Of a stretch of DNA of 54,294 nucleotides, positions 48,742 to 54,294 are shown piece after piece. Under the pieces are notes generated by a model that ran no database searches, was not told the origin of the DNA, and saw only the letters and a program-made list of their open reading frames with translations. Every line of letters begins with the position of its first letter. The stretch's first letter is position 1. The stretch lies in NCBI GenBank assembly GCA_945285915.1, contig CALYQL010000016.1, positions 1-54,294 on the forward strand, read 5' to 3'. The DNA comes from an uncultured Bartonella sp. (GTDB lineage Bacteria > Pseudomonadota > Alphaproteobacteria > Rhizobiales > Rhizobiaceae). The position numbers and the translations under genes are program-made.

Positions 48742-49704
48742 TTATTTTGCTGACAGCGAGCGGCCAATTTCCAAATATTTGTCCCAACGCTCTCTTTTTA
48801 ATGTATCACCATCTTTACCAGCCATGTTTTTCAAGGCTGCTTCAATGACATTTCCGGTTGCTTCAATGGCTTCCTTTTTACCCCGATGTGCTCCACCCAG
48901 TGGTTCAGGAATAATTCCATCAATGATCTTGAGTTTGTAAAGATCTTGAGCGGTGATATGCATTGCTGTTGCTGCATCTTTTGCCCGTGTCGCATCGCGC
49001 CATAGAATAGATGCCGCACCTTCAGGTGAAATAACCGAATATATGGCGTGTTCCAACATATAGACTTTATTTGCAGCGGCAATTGCGATAGCGCCGCCTG
49101 AGCCACCTTCACCAATGACAACAGATACCACTGGCACTTTCAAACGCAATGTTTCGGCTGTTGACTGGGCAATTGCTTCAGCCTGTCCACGCTCTTCAGC
49201 ACTTACCCCCGGATAAGCACCAGCAGTATCGACCAAAGTAATCAATGGCAGCCCAAACCGATCAGCCATTTCCATGATTCGCACGGCCTTGCGATAGCCT
49301 TCAGGACGGGCAGAACCAAAATTATAACGCAACCGCGATTGCGTATCGCTACCTTTCTCTTGTCCGATATAGGCAACGGCTTCCCCTTTAAAGCGGGCAA
49401 AACCAGCCTGTATGGCTTCATCTTCAGCAAATTTGCGATCACCAGCAAGCGGTGTCACATCTGTTAGAAGGCCATTGGCATAATCAAGAAAATGCGGCCT
49501 ATCCGGATGCCGTGCAACTTGTGCTTTTTGCCAAGGTGTCAATTTTTTATAAAGATCGCGTAAGGCCGCCTGTGAACGTTCCTCAAGACGAGGAATTTCA
49601 TCGCCCATGTCGACGCTACCTTTTTCTTGAGCAAGTTTTTTCAGTTCAAAAATTTGCCCTTCCAGATCAGCAACCGGCTTTTCGAAATCGAGATAATTAT
49701 ACAT
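48742..49704 (-). CDS. accA: Acetyl-CoA carboxylase carboxyltransferase subunit alpha
   Basis: AccA and AccD transfer carboxyl from biotin to acetyl-CoA in fatty acid synthesis. The carboxyltransferase signature regions LVDTAGAYPGVSAEERGQAEA and VVSVVIGEGGSGGAIAIAAA (oxyanion hole) are intact, with YSVISPEGAASILWRDA. A TTG at 49713 is in frame, but GGAG lies 4 bases before the ATG at 49704 (320 residues). accA-xerD-aroK-aroB is a common Hyphomicrobiales order. Confidence 0.95.
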   Translation of the reverse strand: MYNYLDFEKPVADLEGQIFELKKLAQEKGSVDMGDEIPRLEERSQAALRDLYKKLTPWQKAQVARHPDRPHFLDYANGLLTDVTPLAGDRKFAEDEAIQAGFARFKGEAVAYIGQEKGSDTQSRLRYNFGSARPEGYRKAVRIMEMADRFGLPLITLVDTAGAYPGVSAEERGQAEAIAQSTAETLRLKVPVVSVVIGEGGSGGAIAIAAANKVYMLEHAIYSVISPEGAASILWRDATRAKDAATAMHITAQDLYKLKIIDGIIPEPLGGAHRGKKEAIEATGNVIEAALKNMAGKDGDTLKRERWDKYLEIGRSLSAK

Positions 49705-50521
49705 TGGCTCCAACTTTTTATTGCACCATTCTTAGACCCACTTTAAACGCTAATGGTGTCTTTTTTATAACATAATAGTTTTCTTTACTCTGCATGAGCC
49801 TTTTCATCAAGCAGATCATGCTTTTTTACCAGATGTTGTCGCTAATCTTCAACTTTTGGCGGTTGAGCGACCACGGCATATAAGCCATGTCAGACTGGTA
49901 ATAGTGGCAAAAACATAAATTTGCCTTTCTCCATATTAAGCGAATTGGTGTGGATAGCTTAAACGTCAATTCAACCGATGAATTTTAACCCATCATCCAA
50001 TTCCAGTTGAAAATGTAGCCTCAATAAAATGGTTGATTCGATAGTTCTTTTCCACTTTACCGAAAGCTAAATAGATAATTATATTCGTGATAATAGAGGA
50101 ATTTTCGATAATTGAACACTGCTACAAAACATCGATATTTATAATGATGCTTATTCACTCACGAAATATTTGCGTTCTTTGATAAGTGCTTTAGGCTTTC
50201 AAAATATATTCTTCCCATTGCAGCTATTCTGTAAAACACCGTCAAAAATTGCAAAAAGCTGTATTCCATTTTGTTGTAATTTGAACGATTGATTTAATCA
50301 ATGACTGCCGCTTGATGCTTGAAGTCCATCTATGATGGTTTAACTATTTTCAGCAATAGTATTTTTGGTCATGGTCTTTCAAACAAAGCTATTTTGAGCA
50401 ATGACAGGGACGCGTATTTCCATTGGTTAACCACCAGATTTTACGTCATTTTTATCCAGATTTTACGCCATTTTGATATTGTTTGTCTGAATATTCCTGA
50501 TGTTTTTAAAATACACCAGCC
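49705..50521. other. 0.8-kb gene-free gap between accA and xerD
   Basis: No gene is supported. A 72-codon frame (50319-50537, plus) has no ribosome site or family. On the minus strand between about 49950 and 49790, one frame reads MEKGKFMFLPLLPV, stop, HGLYAVVAQPPKVED, stop, QHLVKKHDLLDEKAHAE, stop; this may be the relic of a small gene. Confidence 0.4.
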
Positions 50522-51472
50522 TTATTGTTCTGAATGATCTTTATGCGTTTTTTGGGCAAGTGGGTGATTTTCATTAACCAGCCTTTGTAGGCGGTCTTCA
50601 AGCACATGCGTATAAATTTGTGTGGTTGATATATCGGAATGTCCCAACAATTGCTGTACGACACGCAAATTGGCACCGTGCTGTAAAAGGTGGCTGGCAA
50701 AAGCATGTCGGATAACATGGGGTGAAATGTTTTTGGCATTGATACCAGCTTGTGTAGCAAGCACCTTTAGCTCGCGTGCAACAAGTTGACGGGCAACATA
50801 ACCTTGATCTGCCTGTGCTGGAAATAGATAGGGGCTTTGACTATCTTTTGACTGGTCGCGCAATTCCAGCCAATGCTTGATCGCTTCCCTTGCTTTGTCT
50901 GATAATGGAACCATACGCTCTTTTGACCCTTTTCCGCGAACAAGGATAAAGGCAGGATCACCACGCGCGGCACGTGCAGGCAAACTTACAAGCTCACTAA
51001 TGCGCAAGCCAGTGGCGTAAAGAAGTTCGATAATTGTATGAAGTCGCAAAGCTTTTTTATGCATTGCCGGAGAAAAATCCGTGCGTTTGGCTTCTGTTTC
51101 AGCAAGACTAAGCAAACGGGATACTTGTTCTTCACTGATGATTTTTGGAATATTGGCGTCTTTCTTCGGTGCATCAATGTCACCGGACGGGTCATCGGTG
51201 CGCAACCCCTCAGCATAAAGAAATTGAAAAAATTGCCGCAAGGTTGAAAGGCGGCGCGCCTGTGTTGTTGCAGCAAATCCCTCCGTTTGCATACTCGATA
51301 ATATTTTTATCAGCTTGTCACGATCGGTGGTTAGTAAAGCTGTATTATGCCCATGAAGCTCTTCATTTGCCCATTCCAGATCACGGCGATAAGCATCAAG
51401 TGTATTAGCAGAAGCTCCCCGTTCTGCGCTCATCATTTCAAGAAAATTGTCAATTGTTGCTTCCAGATTCAT
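50522..51472 (-). CDS. xerD: Site-specific tyrosine recombinase XerD
   Basis: XerD with XerC resolves chromosome dimers at dif. The N-terminal SAM-like core-binding domain begins FLEMMSAERGASANTLDAYR; the catalytic domain has the Arg of ATGLRISELVSLP, HVIRHAFASHLLQHGANLR, and the Tyr in STTQIYTHVLEDRL. Its 316 residues match XerD. The start overlaps the end of a small membrane protein gene (ATGA), suggesting co-translation. The context (accA, aroK) is that of the core xerD, not of an integrated element. Confidence 0.94.
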   Translation of the reverse strand: MNLEATIDNFLEMMSAERGASANTLDAYRRDLEWANEELHGHNTALLTTDRDKLIKILSSMQTEGFAATTQARRLSTLRQFFQFLYAEGLRTDDPSGDIDAPKKDANIPKIISEEQVSRLLSLAETEAKRTDFSPAMHKKALRLHTIIELLYATGLRISELVSLPARAARGDPAFILVRGKGSKERMVPLSDKAREAIKHWLELRDQSKDSQSPYLFPAQADQGYVARQLVARELKVLATQAGINAKNISPHVIRHAFASHLLQHGANLRVVQQLLGHSDISTTQIYTHVLEDRLQRLVNENHPLAQKTHKDHSEQ

Positions 51473-51717
51473 TGCGCTGATGGCTCTGTTTTCTGTGTTT
51501 GTGAAGAATTATTAGGGGTTTGAGGCTGCAACGTTTCTTGTTGTTGCTGTTGGGGTGGATTATAAGGCCAATCACGTAAATGCAATTCACTTGGGGCGAT
51601 GTCTATGGTCATTTCAGTGGTCACAGGTTTAACAAACCAAACAAGGCTAACCATCGCGCCGTAAACAAGTGCGATCAATAGGATGAGGGCCATCAACAAA
51701 CGGGTTAAAGTGGGCAT
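51469..51717 (-). CDS. Small single-span membrane protein, hypothetical
   Basis: An 82-residue protein with one N-terminal transmembrane helix (MALILLIALVYGAMVSLVWF) and an external or periplasmic part with MTIDIAPSELHLRDWPYN, and then a Gln-rich tail (QQQQQETLQPQ). I do not recognise it. It overlaps xerD by 4 bp and is divergent from aroK; a small membrane protein occurs at this spot in other Rhizobiales. Confidence 0.75.
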   Translation of the reverse strand: MPTLTRLLMALILLIALVYGAMVSLVWFVKPVTTEMTIDIAPSELHLRDWPYNPPQQQQQETLQPQTPNNSSQTQKTEPSAQ

Positions 51718-51821
51718 AATAAAGCAATTTGTTTCTGATTATACGAGACTTTCAACAGTATCATGCCTTATAAAGATTAACAGGGATTGACTTCATTGCC
51801 GATAAATGTCGAAACGAAACT

Positions 51822-52421
51822 ATGAAAAGCAGTTTTTCCAGAAACGCCCCTATGGCACGAACCGCAGCCCGCTTGATGTCGAATCTTGGCGGTAGGTCGC
51901 TTGTATTTGTCGGTTTGATGGGTGCTGGTAAATCGACCATTGGCAAACGTGTGGCAACCATGTTGGATTTGCCATTCCATGATGCGGATTACGAAATAGA
52001 ACAGGCGGCGCAAATGTCGGTGCCTGAGCTTTTTAAAGCTTATGGCGAGCCTGCTTTTCGGGATTTGGAACGGCGCGTTATTTTACGCCTCATCAAACAG
52101 GGCCCAATGGTATTGGCGACTGGTGGTGGGGCATATATGAATGATGAAACCCGTCTTGCAATCGCTGAAAATGGTATTTCCATCTGGTTGAATGCCGAAT
52201 TAGATGTGTTGATGGAGCGCGTTTCCCGCCGTCAAAATCGTCCTTTATTGCAAAATGATAATCCACGCGCTGTTATGGAAAAACTGATGGCCGAGCGTTA
52301 TCCTGTTTATGCAAAAGCGGATTTGACAGTTAATAGCCGTAAGGCACGAAGAGATGTGGTTGCGCGTGATGTTATACGCACCGTAGAACGGCATTTATCA
52401 AAACAAGAAAAGCACAAATAA
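51822..52421 (+). CDS. aroK: Shikimate kinase
   Basis: AroK phosphorylates shikimate at the 3-hydroxyl. The P-loop [16 protein letters not shown], the shikimate-binding DADYEIE and FRDLERRV, and the [11 protein letters not shown] loop are present, together with the RPLL lid. 199 residues includes an N-terminal extension common in Rhizobiales; a start at 51852 or later (MARTAARL) is possible. aroB follows 12 bp later. Confidence 0.95.
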   Translation: MKSSFSRNAPMARTAARLMSNLGGRSLVFVGLMGAGKSTIGKRVATMLDLPFHDADYEIEQAAQMSVPELFKAYGEPAFRDLERRVILRLIKQGPMVLATGGGAYMNDETRLAIAENGISIWLNAELDVLMERVSRRQNRPLLQNDNPRAVMEKLMAERYPVYAKADLTVNSRKARRDVVARDVIRTVERHLSKQEKHK

Positions 52422-52433
52422 GGAGGCCACGCC

Positions 52434-53552
52434 ATGAAAGATGAAATCGTAGGTGTAACACTTGGGGAACGCAGTTACGACATCATGATTGGTTCGGGCA
52501 TACTCTCTTCGACAGGCAAAGAGATTGCGCGCCGTTTTCCAGGCGCAAGAGTGGCCGTTGTGACTGATGAAAATGTTGCTTCATTTCATCTTTTGTCCTT
52601 AAGCAATAGCTTGCGCGAATCAGGAATAGATTTTGTTACGATCATTGTTAAGCCAGGTGAAAAATCAAAATGTTTTGCAACTTTGCAAACCGTGACAGAT
52701 GCCATTCTTGATGCACGGTTGGAAAGAGGGGATTTTGTTATTGCTTTTGGCGGTGGTGTGGTTGGTGATCTGGCAGGCTTTGCAGCCGGCATTGTTCGCC
52801 GTGGTATGAATTTTATCCAGATTCCAACATCTCTGTTGGCGCAAGTTGATTCGTCTGTTGGCGGCAAGACTGGTATTGATACACAGCATGGTAAGAATCT
52901 GATTGGTGTATTTTACCAACCCAAATTGGTGATTGCTGATAGCAAGGTGCTGGATACATTATCAGAACGTGAATTTCGCGCCGGCTACGCAGAGGTTGCA
53001 AAATATGGTCTTATCGATCAACCGGACTTTTTTGCATGGCTGGAAAAAAACTGGCAGGAAATTTTTGCTGGTGGTGATGCGCGTATTGAAGCCATTGCTC
53101 GTTCCTGCCGTTCCAAGGCGGCTGTTGTTGCTCGTGACGAAAGAGAAGCGGGCGACCGTGCTTTGTTGAATCTGGGGCATACTTTTGGACATGCATTGGA
53201 AACCGCGACAGAATATGATTCAAGCCGCCTTGTTCACGGGGAAGGGGTTTCAATCGGTATGGTACTTGCCCATGAGTTTTCAGCCTATATGGGGTTATGC
53301 TCTGCCGATGTGGCAACGAGAGTGGAAGCGCATCTAAGCGATGTAGGGTTGCCAACGTGTTTGCAAGATGTGCCCGGCGGTGTGCCTGATGCGAACACAT
53401 TGATGACGCTTATTGCGCAAGATAAAAAAGTTTCGCATGGCAATCTTACCTTCATTTTAACCCATGGGTTAGGTCAGTCGTTTATTGCCAAGAATGTGCC
53501 ACCAGAAAAAGTATTGGCATTTCTTAAACAAAAACTTGGCGAAAGTGATTGA
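52434..53552 (+). CDS. aroB: 3-dehydroquinate synthase
   Basis: AroB converts DAHP to 3-dehydroquinate, using NAD and a divalent metal. The NAD-binding [26 protein letters not shown], [20 protein letters not shown], and metal ligands in [13 protein letters not shown] and HGEGVSIGM are all present; 372 residues is normal. GGAGG precedes the ATG. It is co-transcribed with aroK; together with aroE at 14 kb it covers three of the seven chorismate steps. Confidence 0.96.
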   Translation: MKDEIVGVTLGERSYDIMIGSGILSSTGKEIARRFPGARVAVVTDENVASFHLLSLSNSLRESGIDFVTIIVKPGEKSKCFATLQTVTDAILDARLERGDFVIAFGGGVVGDLAGFAAGIVRRGMNFIQIPTSLLAQVDSSVGGKTGIDTQHGKNLIGVFYQPKLVIADSKVLDTLSEREFRAGYAEVAKYGLIDQPDFFAWLEKNWQEIFAGGDARIEAIARSCRSKAAVVARDEREAGDRALLNLGHTFGHALETATEYDSSRLVHGEGVSIGMVLAHEFSAYMGLCSADVATRVEAHLSDVGLPTCLQDVPGGVPDANTLMTLIAQDKKVSHGNLTFILTHGLGQSFIAKNVPPEKVLAFLKQKLGESD

Positions 53553-53592
53553 TCGAAACACATATATTGTTTAATGATCTGCTTGCGATTGG

Positions 53593-53899
53593 GTCTGCGT
53601 AGCTCAGCAGGATAGAGCACAGGATTCCTAAATAATTGGGCGCTTTTAGGGGAAACCCTTAAAGCGGATCTGCTCAAAGTCGGGGAACGCTTAATGGTTC
53701 TAAACCATATGCCAATCCCGAGCCAAGCCCTTGACTATAAAGGGAAGGTGTAGAGACTGGACGGGCAGCACCTAAAGGTTTTTCCTAAGGTGAAGGGACA
53801 GTCCAGACCACAAACGGTCATATATATGTATGACAGGCGGTGAAAACCGAAGTGGTATGAATCCTGGGGTCGTGGGTTCGAATCCCGCCGCGGACACCA
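53593..53899 (+). tRNA. tRNA-Arg (anticodon CCU), interrupted by a group I intron
   Basis: The exons 53593-53629 and 53860-53899 join to a complete cloverleaf. Acceptor GTCTGCG pairs with CGCGGAC (one U·G), the D-arm is GCTC/GAGC, anticodon stem CAGGA/TCCTG with loop TTCCTAA, variable region GGGTC, T-arm GTGGG/CCCGC with loop TTCGAAT, discriminator A and an encoded CCA (53897-53899). The anticodon CCU reads AGG arginine codons. The interruption falls right after the third anticodon base. Confidence 0.92.
53630..53859 (+). ncRNA. Group I self-splicing intron in tRNA-Arg(CCU)
   Basis: The 230-nt insert follows T36 of the anticodon and ends in G, the omega G of group I introns, before the AATCCTG 3' exon. 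The 5' splice site U can pair in P1 with an internal GGG at 53638-53640. Core elements are visible: GAGACTGGACGGGCAGC and ACAGTCCAGACC form P7/P3 region pieces, and the P8 stem-loop lies between them. It encodes no protein. The site matches the known Agrobacterium tRNA-Arg(CCU) intron. Confidence 0.85.
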
Positions 53900-54294
53900 T
53901 CGCTTTTATCTCATTCCTAACACTATTGTATGTATCCCTAAATATTTTGAAATTGCATATAAGGGTTTTGAAAAGACATATATTTCAAAGTGTTCATTGA
54001 TTTATATGAGGCATTCCATCTCTTTTGTTTCTCTATGGGCTTTATCGCTATTGAAGAGATCCATTGTATTTTTTATTTCTTATGAAACATATCCAATTTC
54101 TTATCTTTTGAAACACAATCTATTCTTCTAGGAGTCAAGTTCTGCAACGGTAGTGGCATTGCCGTAGCACTTGTGATTAACGCTGTTCCAGTTTTGTCAG
54201 TGGGTTATTTTTTATTTTTTTGAAAGATAATCATGAAACGTAAAAACTGGCTTTTAGGGGAAAAAAGCCAAAGATACCCCCTACCCCATAGAGA
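53900..54294. other. Gene-poor window end
   Basis: No tRNA, terminator or complete gene was found. An ATG at 54233 opens MKRKNWLLGEKSQRYPLPHR, which runs to the window edge, but it has no strong ribosome site and cannot be judged from 20 codons. Confidence 0.4.

Noticed and set aside
50319..50537. A 72-codon frame in the accA-xerD gap
   Set aside because: No ribosome site or recognisable features; it also overlaps the xerD end on the other strand.
50522..51472. Tyrosine recombinase as evidence of an integrated element
   Set aside because: Sequence, length and accA/aroK context are those of housekeeping XerD; no attachment-site duplication was seen.
53860..54294. Genomic island at the tRNA 3' end
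   Set aside because: No integrase, direct repeat of the tRNA end, or mobile gene is seen before the window ends; evidence is insufficient.

Overview
The window is a low-GC (roughly 40%) alphaproteobacterial chromosome segment. Gene content and order point to the Hyphomicrobiales (Rhizobiales), probably a Bartonella-like host-associated member: parB-parA-rsmG-mnmG-mnmE-rho-hemJ-hemE facing a regulator-maf-aroE-coaE-dnaQ run, tlpA/argH/lptM/lysA/DUF4175, accA-xerD-aroK-aroB, and a tRNA-Arg(CCU) carrying a group I intron. The genus is inference; no rRNA gene is present to fix it.

Layout. 1-3.1 kb: the end of ftsY (with a Pro-Glu repeat cut by the window edge), yciB, gloB and a secreted hypothetical, all rightward. 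3.3-12.3 kb: a leftward block of chromosome segregation (parAB), tRNA modification and rRNA methylation (mnmG, mnmE, rsmG), rho and heme genes, seeded with parS sites. 12.28-12.69 kb: an AT-rich gap between diverging genes with a DnaA box, a CtrA-type box and five GANTC sites, which I interpret as the replication origin. 12.7-16.5 kb: the rightward block (PEP-synthase/PPDK regulator, maf, aroE, coaE, dnaQ). 16.6-20.6 kb: an accessory leftward operon (solute-binding protein, fused permease-ATPase, GntR regulator, DUF1989 protein) with a candidate operator. 20.8-24.2 kb: a two-hairpin small RNA (AbcR-like) divergent from polA, and a long hairpin after polA. 24.2-26.0 kb: a tandem duplication of a small membrane peptide gene plus a four-helix membrane protein gene; one peptide copy is dead.

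26.3-42 kb is mostly metabolism and transport: argG, a LysE exporter, an FAH-family hydrolase, an SH3 protein, a 2-hydroxyacid dehydrogenase, an MFS carrier, a cobalamin adenosyltransferase, a YihY/BrkB protein, YaiI, TlpA, argH, lptM, lysA and a DUF4175 protein. 42-48.6 kb holds a DUF305 protein, cysK, a small lipoprotein, a methyltransferase, a stand-alone cyclic-nucleotide-binding protein, a CenR-like response regulator, an L,D-transpeptidase and an AT-rich DUF4145 gene. 48.7-53.6 kb has accA, an 0.8-kb apparently gene-free gap, xerD, a small membrane protein, aroK and aroB. The window closes with the intron-bearing tRNA and a gene-poor tail.

Together the first 20 kb form an origin/centromere neighbourhood (oriC, parS, ParAB, DNA polymerase III epsilon), and arginine (argG/argH), lysine (lysA), aromatic (aroE/aroK/aroB), cysteine (cysK) and heme biosynthesis are all represented. 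No complete IS element, prophage or CRISPR array was seen.
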